From NCBI RefSeq assembly GCF_030704535.1, contig NC_081812.1, positions 19,043,501-19,107,500 of the forward strand: DNA of 64,000 bases, written 5' to 3'. Below the pieces are notes generated by a model that saw only the letters and a program-made list of their open reading frames with translations, ran no database searches and was not told the origin of the DNA. The stretch comes from Vitis vinifera. Taxonomy: Eukaryota; Streptophyta; Magnoliopsida; Vitales; Vitaceae. Below are positions 35,201 through 46,639 of this stretch, in pieces (within the stretch, counting starts at the first letter, position 1; each line of letters begins with the position of its first letter). The position numbers and the translations under genes are program-made.

Positions 35201-38200
35201 TCCTGAATAAGCTTATGTCTTTTTCAAGACCAGAATGGTTAGTTCTGGACATAGGATAATTTAGTAGTGTATTAGAGTTTCATTATGATCATTTGGAAAA
35301 ATTATAACATATTTCCACAATCCACCATTAGTTCCAAAATTCGTATGTTTAATATGCTCATATCAACATCCACAAAATATTTCTAATCCTAAAGCTGAAT
35401 AAATTGAACCTTTGTTAGACCATATTCAAGGATAGCGCCTACTCTAACACAAGGCATATTTATTATTTAGTACAAAGATTTAAAGAAGAATTACTGAAAA
35501 TGTGTTCTATACCACTATAATTAATTTCTGAGAAAAAAATATACGGCTATAAGTAATTCATTATTTTTTTTTTCGATAAGTAATTCATTAATATGAACCA
35601 ATACCTCTGAATTCTTCAAACAGCTACCATAAAATTTAATTTACAGATGCTCCCTATAATAGCTAAAATTCAGAAGTCTAACAAGATATGGCACATTAAT
35701 GGTCAACACAAGCTGACATTCTAAAACAGAGAATATAGCAACATAGATGAACAGTTACATCATATCAAGAACTACCTAACAAAAGGGGCTGCAACCATTC
35801 TCATATCAATGGCCTTGGAATCATAATATGATAATAGCATAAACACAGGATATATTGCTTACCGATCCATTCCAATCAGCACGATGAACAGTCCCAAAAG
35901 AACCTGGAAATGCACCAAGACAATTCAGTTTAAGAACAAAATCCTACAAAATTATTACTATTATTATTTTATAGGTAAACTTTTGTCCCCATTGGGACTT
36001 GAACCTAAAACCTCCCACAAAACACAAACCCTCCCCAGCCCGTTACCACTTGAGCTAAGCCTCAATGGCAATGTCCTACAAAATTACTGTGATCAATTGC
36101 ATCGAGCATCAGACAGGAAAATAGCCTCTGCACACTAAAATGACATTCATCTTAGCATTCATAAATGTTCTACAGGGGGGGGAGGGAGAATACATATATA
36201 TACCTGCTCCAATTCTCTCTTTTAAAACAAGGTCACTCCATGGAATATCCAAATCCTCCACATCAAGGGAAAGTTCCTTGCATGGTTTATTTGGATATAA
36301 TTGGCCTCCATCAGTGAACCTCATATCTTTTATTGTATCCCCTCTCAAATCAGACAAGGCTAAAGATGGTTGAACATCCCCATGCCCAGTTAGTGGGATA
36401 CGCTTTGGTGGGATAGGATCTTTGACTGCATCTGTTGGACTTATACTGCTCTGATAAGGGTTGCATGATTTAAACAGTTGGGAATCTTGATCATGGGCAC
36501 TTGGCCAAGCAACTTTTGGGGGCATAGGCAACTGTGGAGTTTCACCTCTGTTTCTTGAAATGGGCACAAGGTGGGTTCTATCTGTGCACTTCCTATCAAA
36601 TTTTTTAGGATACATGGAATCTCCTCCATCAGCTTCATCAACAATGACACCTATAAGGATGGAAATCAAAAACTTGTTTAATACTTATACAAGGTTATAC
36701 CAAGAAACATAAACCAAAATTTAATTAATTCAAAATAAGTAGAGAATAATTTTGACACATTATTTTCATCATAAAATAAAAGAAAATCATTTGAGCATGC
36801 AACTTAGAGGAAAGCAAAATATAAACAAAGAAATTAAATAAAATATAGGGGCAAATAAACATAGTGTGACCATTGTTTTGCTCAATAAGTTCAAGTGCAT
36901 AAAATCATCTATATTTTTACGATTTAATTTGGTTAAACTGATTAATGTGTGATTAACTGATCTGTTTACATGACATCCTCCTCCATCAAGTGCCCCCGAC
37001 AAGAAATTCAACTGGAAAAGGGCATTCAATTTAGCATCTTGTAGCATCTCTTAGCATTCACATTTCCCTCTTGAACAATGATGAAACAAAATTCCAATTC
37101 ATTTTCTAATAAGAGATCCTGTCTAATTTCCACATCCTGAGTAAAGCTTGAGCTTTCCTGGCATCATCAAATGGATTCATTAGCCACCCACCATCTACAC
37201 CATTCTGAGGAGTAATCAGGTCAACCACCATCAAAGGATTCATATCCGTGCAAGAATCCAGTTATGTTCATACTTCCTAGTCCTGTAATCCTAAATAGAG
37301 GAGCCTGACAAAACTTGCTCATAATAATAGTCATAAAAGGCTTATAAGATTGAAAATTTAACTCATGCAAACATGGCAGATCAAACTCCAACACTGATAG
37401 GATAATATGGATGCAGACCCTACCCAATTATTGATTGTGTCACACACAAGCTAATTAATGAGCATCCAGCTGATCACATAATACGATAGATGGCTACTTG
37501 TTGCTAACCCTAATATATCCAACAATTAATAACCTAACTTTATTTTTCAAATCGTTTGGGATGATTTTGGATCATACCTAGCATGGAAACAATGTCAGGA
37601 AGTAAATTTCCGTCATCACTAGAATGGGAATAATGTTTTTTTTTTTTGATAGACAAAGAGAATTTTTGATTAAAACACGCCTAAAAGGGGGCGCTCCCCA
37701 TGTACACAGGCAGTATACAAAGAAAGCCAAACCCAAGGCCACAAAAACAACAACAGACTAAAAAGGAAACAGCTAAACTTCAACCCCATCACCCAAAAAA
37801 ATCAGAAAGGAGAGATAGTCCAAGTCCAGAAAAGGTTTAGACCACTCTAGAAGAGACCGAAAAAAGAGGTTCCTTAGACTCGTATCTAACATTTCTTCCT
37901 CTTGGAACGTTCTTCGGTTTTGCTCTCCCCAAATGCACCAAAATAGACAAATGGGCGCTAATCTCCACGCTGCTTTCCTTTTCTTCCCTAGGCCCTTAAT
38001 TTTCCATTCGCCTAGCAAGTTTCTCACTGAAGTTGGGAATACCCATATCACCCCAAAAGAAGACAACAATGAATTCCATAGTTTCCTAGTCTTATCACGA
38101 TGAATAAGGATGTGGTCCGCCGATTCCTCATTCTCTTTACACAGATTGCATCTATTAACCATAGACCAACCCCTTCTCATCAACATATCAATAGTAGAAA

Positions 38201-39969
38201 TTTTACCCCAAACTGCTTCCCAAGTAAAAAAACGAGTTCTCAAAGGGGCATGTGAACCCCAAACCTCTTTGGCCGGAAAGAAAGGGCTATTCTCACACTT
38301 TAAAGACCTGTAATAAGATTTAACACTAAACTTTCCCCTCCTCTCAATCTTCCAAACCAAGAAATCCTCCCCTTCTTGAACCTTTATTGCAGAAATATGT
38401 TCTAGAAAACGACTCACCTCCTCCAATTCCCAATCTTGAAAGAATCTTCTAAAGTGCACTTCCCAAACCCCACCACCCCCTCCTTGCCTCCCCCAAAGAT
38501 CAGCCACTGCAGCAGAATTGTTTGTTGCCATTCTGAACAGCTGAGGGAACATATCCTTCAGCTTAGAGTCTCCTACCCAAATGTCCCACCAAAATCTAGT
38601 GCTTCTACCATTACCAATATGAATTCTAGTTCTAATAGAGAACTCCTCCCAACCCTTTCTAATATCTTTCCAAAGGCCCATCCCATAAGACTCTCTCACC
38701 TCTCTAGTGGTCCAACCCCCTTCCTTCTCTCCAAATTTACCAACAATGACTTTCCTCCAAAAACTCCCTCTCTCGAGGGAATCTCCAAAGCCATTTACCG
38801 AGCAAAGCCTTATTGAAATCCTTCATATGCCTTAACCCCAATCCTCCATACCTCTTGTCTTTGCAAACAGCCGCCCATCTTACCAAGTGGATCTTCCTTC
38901 TCTCCTCCATATCTCCCCACAAAAACTCCCTTTGAATTTTCTCCAATATGAGTCTCACTTTTCTTGGGATTACAAAAAGCGACATAAAATAGATGGGGAG
39001 ATTTGAGAGAGTGCTCTTAATGAGAGTGAGACGACCCCCCTTAGAAAGATACTGTTTTTTCCACATAGCCAAATTTCTCTTGAATCTTTCCTCTACAACA
39101 TCCCAGACACTACCCAAATTGTGACGAGCTCCAAGAGGTAACCCTAGATAAGTAGTAGGGAAAGGATGTAAAGCCCAGAAATGATATCAACAAAATCAAG
39201 CATTTTTCATCCTTTTGCACAGAAAATATTCCAGTGACAAGTTCTCTAATAAATGGTTATTAACTTGGCAAAGCTCACTCAATTTTGAAGGAAAATCAAG
39301 GAAGCAACACATAAGATGCAAAAACAACTTCATCAATACTGTTCTAATAAACAAGTAAAAATATAGAGTTCACATGTTTAAGAAATAAGGTGCACTTGCA
39401 TACATCGTGTGTAATTGGGCTGCACCCCTTTTTTGTGGGCACCTTTCAATTATGTACATACCAATTTGCCTATCAAAAAATTACTAAGAAATCAGGTACA
39501 TGAATCTAAAGACAAAACATAATATATTCTATATCAGTTCATGTATGGTTAAATAATTGAAGAGCTTACCCACTGAAGTGTCTTCAAAAACAAGATTAAG
39601 GGATTGGCATTCTGAGAAATACTGCTTAGCCAGTGACCTGAAATCAATGTTAGTTTCAACTGGTTTGGAACGTGGAAAGCGCAATGGGGAAGAAATTGAG
39701 ATGGAAGCTGGACCATTGAGCAAAGAATCAGGCTCGCATAAGCACCCTGGCTTGCCAACCAAATCAACTAGAAACTCCCTGCAGTAATACAATTATACTC
39801 TGAGATGTTTGTATAGTTTGCTAATATATTCAATGATGAGGCATGCTACAGAGACTGCAATTCAATATATGATACAAGAGAATTTTTTTAATAAGAATGA
39901 GATTCTATTGCAATAGAAAATGGAAGAGAAAACACACAAAAGATGAGATCCCCTTATAAGAACTAAGGA

Positions 39970-40010
<41 letters not shown>

Positions 40011-43000
40011 GAGAAGTTACACAAGGGAGGGCTACAAACAGGACAACCCAAGAAGCTAATTATACCTCTACAAATGATGGATAAATGCCTATTGGTGGGC
40101 ATAAACTCACAATAATTCAAAGTAAAACCAGAGCAACATATAAGGAATATCAACTAGACTAGGTAGCCCCACGCATGGTTCAAAGTATCAAGAGACACCA
40201 AGACCAATCAGCCAAGTCATATTTGGAACAGCGATGACAATACCAGCTCAATACCCATTCCAAATTTTTCCACTAGCCCAAGACAGCCGATTCACACCGT
40301 GATCACAAATCGCATTGCCACGACACCACAACACAGCAACAATGATTGAAAAAGTGCAAGAATTTCTATATTTCTCAAAGATTTCCTGCATCAATCAATC
40401 AAAAAGAGAAAATCTACAACTAGATTGTGATGGATGATTGAAGAAAAGTAATAATTGATGAGGAAAAAACCTCATTTTATCTACTTCTATAAGAGTCATG
40501 CCAGATGAGTTGTACTCATAAATATCGCCATCTTCTGCTTCATCGTGATTTCTATTTGTCCATGGTTGAAACCCTATGATTTGTTGGTTGGCATTACAGC
40601 TGAAAGAGCAGCAGAGTTTCCCCATGACACAAACCATCTTTGGATCTTCTTTTACCATTTAAGTGAATAAAAATAGAAGGGAAGAAATATTTTAATAATT
40701 GGTTAGGTATCAAGTACAGGTATGGATGAATCTATTGGGTGGTATAGCATTATAAGTTTTACTAGAAAATAGTTAATAGGCATGGGTAATCTTTAATAGA
40801 TTAAAAATAATGAATATAAGTGATGTTTTAGTAAACATGGATAATTGAGTCATGTTTGAGTTGATGATAAATATTTAAGTAGCAATTATATGTTATATTT
40901 TTAATTTCTTATATATCTCTTTTTTATAGGTAAAATAAGATAATGTATTAAAAGCGCTTAGAGATGACGCATCACCGTACACATGAAGTATACAAAAACT
41001 ACCCAAAGGCCAACAAGAAAACAAAGAGAAAAGCAAGTGACAAACATCCAAACAAAATCACCACCCTACCAAGCCAGAAAATGAGACTCTCCCCAGCTGA
41101 CTCTCGTGCCCCCATTGCTCAAAACACCAAGAAACAACCCTTTTCTAGGCTTAAACACCAACTTAATTTTCTTACATCTTAATATTTTGATTATAGGAAA
41201 TTTAATTTAGTTGTTTTTAGCATGAACTTGATTTGAAGTTGGTTGTCTTTAACATAAACCAATACTAGTAACAATTACTTTCAAAAAAATTAAAATAAAA
41301 AGGTTACGAGTTTTTTTTCTTTTGTTGATAGGCAAAAAGAGATGTATATAAATGGCAAAAGAAAAAAATGCACTAGATTATGCAAGACAAATACAATGAG
41401 CACAAAAAAGGCAAAGCCAGACAAGAGAGAACACAAAAAACAACTCTCTCTCCTGACAAGATCCCATCCAATCAACAAAATCAATCAAAGGCATTGAATC
41501 TTCCTTTACGTACACTCAAGAATATATATTTCAAGTTTTGATCCAATATCTCATAGATTTCAAATGCTTGTCAATTTCCTAGCATAAAGTGAATATACGA
41601 AAAAAAAAAATGAATTTCATTGATTTCGGGTTTATTCTAGATAAAATCTTTCTTTATAGCCTTGTCCAATTCATCAATTCCAGGTCTTTATTTCCAACCA
41701 GATTTGTATGGAAATCAAAGTCTCATCTATAGTAAAGGTCTTTGCCTAGTTAGTGGTACACAAAAAGGTGAACACCAATGACATGCCACAATTGAGAAGA
41801 CCTTACAAAACTCTTAACCCTGATTGGTGCTTCTTATGTATGAAGTATGGAGAATCGATCGACTATCTTTTTCTACATTGTCTAATAAGCTTGGGGTTAT
41901 AATACAAGTTATTCAATCTAGTCATAATGGATTGGATACCACCCAGGAGCATTTGCAACATGTTGTCCATCTTTTTTAGAGGATTGGGGAGTTTTGCTAG
42001 AGACAAGACCCTTTCGATAATCACTTGCCTCACTTTGCCTTGGCTCATGTAATAAGAGAAAAATGCTAGGATTTTTTAGGAAAAGCGAAGGATGACAAAG
42101 ACATTGTGGGATCTACTTCACTTCTATTCCCCCTTATGGGCTTCTTGTACTATTGCATTTAAAGACACTCCTCTCAATGTTATTCAACTTAATGGGTGTT
42201 TAGTTTATAATTCAAAAAAGGTGGAAAACAATGAGAGAAGCTTTGTTTGGTCTTGATATATAGCCATAATTGAACTAATTTTTGTATAGGTTTCCTTGCA
42301 TGGTAGAGGAGCTTAAGTCAAACTCAAATCAAATTCTTGTATTTTGTGGGGAGGATCCCTCATCCTCCTCTTTATCTATTTATCAATATACAATATATCT
42401 TTGTCTTTTATTTATAAAAAAAAAAAATCGAGCTTTCATCTATAAACAACTTAGTCCAAGATAACAAGTTACACAGAATCAAGAATTTCAATCTTTGATC
42501 AAAGAACTCCTTATTCTCAAACAATCTTTTGTTTCTCTCCTTCCAAATTGTCCAAAAAAGACATAAAAAAGCTACTCCCCAAACTTTTTTCTGCTTCCTT
42601 CCAATAGAAGAGTCATGCCAACCTAACAAAGGTTCTCTTATATAGAAAGGAACCACCCATGAAACACCAAAAAGAGAGAACAAAAGCTACCACAACATCC
42701 TCATCTTGCCACAATGAAATAGGATGTGGTCAATTGACTCCTCATGAGTGCGACACAGGAAACATCTATTGGCCAACAACCAACCTCCCCTCTCTAGCTG
42801 GTCAAGAGTCATAGCTTTTTCCCAAGTCGCCTCCCAAACAAAAATGTTCTCCTTAGGTGGAACCCACACATTTCACACAATACCTGTAGGGAACAACACC
42901 GATCTCCCTAACTCAAGGCTAGTGTAAAAGGACTTAACTAAGAAAATTCCACTTTGTCTCCAATCAAAACACCTTATTCTCTCCTCCCTTGACTACTACC

Positions 43001-46000
43001 TTATCCTATAGCCTTGCCAAAAAAAGGCTTCACAATCTCAATCCCTAATCATTTAGCATTGACTTGAGATTGGCTTTTTTAAAACATAAACTAATGTCTT
43101 AAAGCTTAAAACAAAGCATAATTAAATTAACTAAATTTAGTACAAAGTAATTACATGAATATGTATTATTAACAGTAAAGTTGTCAATTCCTAATATTAT
43201 CATTATATCATAAACCAATCCAAATCCATATTCTACTATTATTTAGACAATGTAAAATGTGATACATGTTTTTTATTATTTTGTTAAGTCCATCTATTAT
43301 TTATTTCTCTAAAAATTAAAATTTTAACTCGCATCATGCAAATTGCCTAATAACAATCCAAGATGCTGTGACCGATCCATCTCAAACCCCCCAACTCAAC
43401 CAAAATTGCGACTTTGAACCATGGTCCCCATGAGTACTATTTATAAGTTCCACACTTACATCCACATAAAATTTTATTGATTTAAAGGCATTAGTAGTTT
43501 ACAATATTGACAGATGTCACAGTCAATAATGAAGCATACCTGTCAGGCCCAACCCGAACAAGACAGGAGGAAGCATCATCTCTTGTACAATATTTGCAGC
43601 CCTTGGCTATCCGACATCGCAAATCTATTGTGTCAGCCAGCACCTGCATGGATAGAATTTCAAGCATCTATGAATCACCTTATAGATCCAGAATAAAATT
43701 TTAAACTGGAAAATAATACCCTCTCATGTACATAAGCTGAGAGAAAAAGGAAATACCAATAACACTAAAACAAATAAAAAACACAAAAACCAGTTAGGTT
43801 CCATCAGGCTCTCAAAAGAATAAGGGAAGGGAAATGAAAACGCAGAAAATTGCTTGAGAAATCCATTTTAAAGTAATTCCTAGCATTTTCATTCCCTTTC
43901 CCTGATTCTTTTGAAGATCAAAACATAGCCTAAAATCAAATTTGAAAATAATAATAATAATAAAAACCTACAGAACAGCACAAAATAATTAAACTTAAGG
44001 AAGATCTCGAATGACTTCAAATACAAAACGATTTTAATTTACACTATAAGAACAGGAGCCTACTTTGAACAGTAAAGCACGATGTCTGCAGAGACCAAAG
44101 GACAGGCTACCAATCGGAACCACAATAGATCCTAAACAATCCTTTTGATCATCACTGCACTCCCGCCAGATGGAAACAAAGTCATCTTCTCCAGTGGAAG
44201 CTGCACCCCTTGTGATGGCAATAAAAACATGATTACAAAATCATGATTCCTTCAAGGATTTTATGACAAAGATTTTAGAGAACTCACCCCATGCAATTGC
44301 AGACAAGCTTTGCAAGCTGATCAACCACCTCTTTTGTGGTCATGCAACTACAAGAAATACCATGAACCTTATTTTGTAATTCCTTCAAAGTGGGATCAGT
44401 ACGTCGATCAATCAAAACAACTTCAATTGGAGAATCAGCACTAGGCTCAGCATGCTTTAGTGATTCAATGGAAGGAATACGACCATTTTCTCTCAAATCA
44501 TTGCATACAGTCCACACATATGGATCCATCCCGTGAATTAGGTAAAATCCATCAGGAACTTTGTCGAAATATGATAGGCAGCCACTCACCTGATGCATGT
44601 TAAATTTATGAGGCATGACATATAGATCCTACAGACACTTATCAGAAAAACATGATAACCAATATAAAGGAGACAGTTCTAGTTTTAGTTACAACACTAA
44701 GAAAATATAGAGAAAAAAAAAAAAGGGATACAAGTTACAATTTTACTCAAATACCAATAAAAACCTCCACTCAACTGAGGCAAATACAACTATCTAGCTT
44801 CACTAACATGAGTTCCTAATTTCTGAAAATCAGAACAAACGTAAAATCTGAAATTGTATTTTCTACTGTTTTCCTTACCCTTTCCAACAACTAAACAAGG
44901 TCAGCATAGATGAGCATGATGGATGCACAGTGTACCAACAAAACATTTTTTTCATCAGGTGACAATTCTATTTTTAACCATTTTCTTTATTACATTTCTG
45001 AGAAAAATATATGAAAAGAAATTTATTTTGATCATAAATTTTGCATTATTTGAGATCAGAAAAGAGAACTCTCATCTAAGCCCAATATAACCCTCAGGCT
45101 TTTAGTTAAGATAAGCTGTCACTTTTTCCAAAACCAAAAGAATGAGAAACATAAGATTTGAAAATTTTTTTACTTTCTAAATTTTCCTTGCCTAAGAACA
45201 TTTCAAAGATGAGAAAAGAAACTATCATATGCACTGGTGATACACAGGACAAGCAACATTATCATTGACATCAGGAGATAAAGACCAGAGCAAGGACTGT
45301 GACCAGATATCTAGTTTAGGTCAAAATTACAAGCTTGCACAACAAGCCATGTCTATAAACTCAATGCCTCAGTATTAGTAAATCTTCACAGCCACTGCCT
45401 AGTATAAAATTGTGCGCTCATTTTCACAATTAAGACAATTTGCACAATCATTTATATGAAATTGCCTATACTCCATTTAGCATTGATACTATACAGACCT
45501 TAAGAGCTAAAAGGTCTGTTTTTGTCGAGATAATGAAAAGAGAGGACTAGGATCTCACAAACTATGTTTACAATTCTCGACACAACCGAATTACACCAGA
45601 AACATGCATTTCCATCTAAAATTAGCCACTAATTACGGCAAATGTGAATCAAAGAAACCAAACTAGAGGCAAGAAAAAAGAAACCGTTATAAACCCTACC
45701 CAGAATCGATGAGACATAGCCTCGACCGAACTCCCGGACGACGATAACGACCTGGACGCCGAGTCGTCTGGCACTGGATCCAAGAAATTGGGATCATCAG
45801 CACAGGTGGCCTCCGACGAAAGCCGAAGCGCCAACGCCAACTGCAATTGGTAACTCTCCTCCGTCTGCTGTGCCCAACTCTTGGACGACGACGAGTCCCC
45901 AGTCCCGGTCACTGCCTTGGCCCTCAATTCTGCGCCTCCGCCACCACCAACCTTAAACACATCCCCAAACGCATCGAAGTCGCTCGACGCCGCCATCGAC

Positions 46001-46269
46001 ATCGTCGGCACGTAATACTCCCCCGACAGAGTGCTTTCGCCGAAGCTACTGCCGCTGGACTGCCGCTGCAACCCGATCGACGTAGTGAACAAGTTCCCGA
46101 TCCGGTTCCTAAGATCACCACCATCCCAATCAAAGCCTTTCCCTTTGCTCTTCTCCCCAGAAAGGGACTCGTATAAGGGAGGCTGATTTCCGGCCGCTCC
46201 GCCGACGAACTGGTCGTCGGGAAACTGACTGAGGAGAGAGTAGTTCGATCTTTTACCAGGCATTTCCAT
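29269..46269 (-). CDS. CTR1: CTR1, Raf-like MAPKKK repressing ethylene signalling
   Basis: Serine/threonine kinase at the ER that binds ethylene receptors and phosphorylates EIN2, keeping ethylene responses off. Fifteen coding exons: 46269-45700, 44589-44288, 44208-44064, 43643-43540, 39778-39570, 36650-36204, 35903-35863, 31762-31694, 31576-31476, 31355-31271, 31041-30943, 30104-30036, 29930-29799, 29572-29478, 29377-29269; phases agree at every junction, total 858 residues. The N-terminus begins [16 protein letters not shown], a CTR1 hallmark. A conserved N-terminal (EDR1-type) domain follows from residue 190 ([18 protein letters not shown]). The kinase domain is about 575-850: GAGSFG loop, catalytic Lys611 in [12 protein letters not shown] with Asp709, DFG with Asp727, and APE. 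All catalytic residues are intact. Large introns 4, 5 and 7 hold transposable elements. Only 41 nt of coding sequence lie in exon 7. Confidence 0.96.
32383..32423 (-). mobile_element. Poly(T) micro-insertion in CTR1 intron 7
   Basis: TTCAAATACTTATCAT (32383-32398) and TTCAAACACTTGTCAT (32408-32423) flank a pure T run of 9 bases. Fourteen of sixteen positions match, so this would be an older event. Confidence 0.5.
33372..33416 (-). mobile_element. Micro retro-insertion in CTR1 intron 7
   Basis: TGAACATTC at 33372-33380 and 33408-33416 encloses a T run followed by AATAAGCTCAATTA (33381-33407). The 9 bp duplication is perfect but short. Confidence 0.5.
33481..34160. mobile_element. Non-autonomous DNA transposon (MITE-like)
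   Basis: The left end GCTACGTTTGGTTGACAGG and the right end, read in reverse as ACCATGTTTGGTTGGCGGG, form imperfect terminal inverted repeats that continue into GGATAGGATA-type words. The 680 bp interior is AT-rich and non-coding, with further partial palindromes (for example near 34020-34055). Target duplication could not be defined, so the superfamily is left open. Confidence 0.6.
34372..34418 (+). mobile_element. Micro retro-insertion with 17 bp target duplication
   Basis: ATGTGTGTGGAATCTCT (34372-34388) and ATGTGTGTGAAATCTCT (34402-34418) enclose just TACCTATCAAAAA (34389-34401). The CTATCAAAA core is the same 3' end seen on the LINE fragments in introns 4 and 5. Confidence 0.75.
34495..35203. 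mobile_element. Non-autonomous hAT-like element in CTR1 intron 7
   Basis: An 8 bp duplication CATTTTCC (34495-34502 and 35196-35203) flanks about 693 bp. The left end CAATGTTTTCAGAACCGAAC and the right end read in reverse (TAGTGTTTTAAAAACTGGAC) are imperfect inverted repeats; ACCG/CCGG-rich subterminal words follow. An 8 bp duplication with such ends fits hAT elements. The right-hand interior (34945-35150) is a G-rich, strand-asymmetric block unlike its surroundings. No transposase frame is present. Confidence 0.65.
35549..35590 (-). mobile_element. Micro retro-insertion with 15 bp target duplication
   Basis: ATAAGTAATTCATTA occurs identically at 35549-35563 and 35576-35590. Only ten T and CG (12 bp) lie between the copies. 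Confidence 0.75.
35942..36086 (-). mobile_element. tRNA-derived SINE with 13 bp target duplication, in CTR1 intron 6
   Basis: TCCTACAAAATTA occurs identically at 35942-35954 and 36074-36086. The 119 bp between them (35955-36073), read on the minus strand, contains a pol III A box (TTAGCTCAAGTGG) and, about 38 bp later, a B box (GGTTCAAGTCC). It ends in TTTACCTATAAAATAATAATAG, a short A-rich tail. This is a complete short tRNA-derived SINE. Its TTTACCTATAAAA end matches the 3' end of the LINE fragment at 40920. Confidence 0.85.
37634..39175 (-). pseudogene. 5'-truncated L1-type LINE in CTR1 intron 5 (reverse transcriptase C-part and zf-RVT)
   Basis: The minus-strand frames 39117-38737 and 38699-37773, with in-frame residues upstream to about 39165 ([12 protein letters not shown]), make the C-terminal third of a plant L1 ORF2: the end of the reverse transcriptase domain, then the zf-RVT module with [18 protein letters not shown] frameshift near 38760-38775 separates the two frames, so it is not functional. 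The poly(T) run at 37636-37647 followed by GATAGACAAAG marks the 3' tail. It lies in the same orientation as CTR1. No convincing target duplication was found. Confidence 0.9.
39886..40150 (-). mobile_element. Possible LINE 3' fragment in CTR1 intron 4
   Basis: A T run followed by AATAAGAATGAGATTCTATTG resembles the 3' ends of the other LINE copies. Boundaries and target duplication are not resolved. It encloses the GA microsatellite. Confidence 0.3.
39973..40006. repeat. (AG)17 microsatellite
   Basis: Uninterrupted AG dinucleotide run of 34 bp inside CTR1 intron 4. Confidence 0.95.
40902..41178 (-). mobile_element. LINE 3'-end fragment with decayed target duplication
   Basis: A T run and ATAGGTAAAATAAG at 40920 begin a fragment of about 240 bp whose TGTACACATGAAGTATACAAA-like segment (about 40977-40997) matches the 3'UTR of the intron 5 LINE (about 37700-37720). 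TTAATTTCTTATATATCT on the left and TTAATTTTCTTACATCT on the right look like a diverged target duplication. It is 5'-truncated and in the CTR1 sense direction. Confidence 0.6.
41311..41490 (-). mobile_element. LINE 3'-end fragment in CTR1 intron 4
   Basis: Begins with a T-rich run and GTTGATAGGCAAAAAGAG and runs for about 180 bp of purine-rich 3'UTR-like sequence. Similar to neighbouring LINE tails. The 5' boundary is approximate. Confidence 0.5.
42400..43030 (-). pseudogene. LINE ORF2 relic (zf-RVT region) in CTR1 intron 4
   Basis: Minus-strand frames 42869-42687 and 42683-42408 encode zf-RVT sequence ([32 protein letters not shown], then [16 protein letters not shown]). A TAG stop at about 42684-42686 interrupts a single reading frame. 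Upstream on the minus strand the similarity fades by about 43030. It is a decayed, truncated copy in the CTR1 orientation and of a different subfamily from the intron 5 copy. Confidence 0.8.
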
Positions 46270-46294
46270 CGATAATCAGAAGAAACCTTTTTTT

Positions 46295-46330
46295 CCTACA
46301 AAACCCTAGAAAGCACCATTTCTGGCAGGA
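46295..46330 (-). promoter_or_regulatory. Telo-box in the CTR1 5'UTR
   Basis: AAACCCTAG lies about 35 bp upstream of the CTR1 start codon. CT-rich runs (TTTCTCTCTCTAGACT, twice) follow immediately upstream. Confidence 0.4.
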
Positions 46331-46639
46331 CGGTCTGCTTTCTCTCTCTAGACTTTAAAGTTTCTCTCTCTAGACTGCGCATGTCGGAGAGAGAAAGAGT
46401 AGAAGAGGGTCGGTTTTGTTCGGTGGCGTAATCGTAATATTTTGGTTCATTTCTTCTGGCTTTCGCTATTTTTCCTTTTGAATTTTCATACTTGGGTTCA
46501 TTTCTCCCTGTTTTTCGTTGTTTTCCCTTCTTCCCCTTTTTTCCTTTCCAATTTTCGACCGTGTGAGCCGAAGCCCCGTATATCGTTCACACGTGGCATC
46601 CTGTTCATGCCTACTCCGCGTCCATTTGCATTTTAAAAT

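Noticed and set aside
37634-39175. Target duplication around the intron 5 LINE (GGGAATAATG versus GGGAAAGGATG)
   Set aside because: Only partial match, and the right-hand word is inside codons of the LINE itself.
45847-46176. 109-codon frame opposite CTR1 exon 1
   Set aside because: Shadow of the GC-richer coding exon; no protein similarity and no independent promoter or splice signals.
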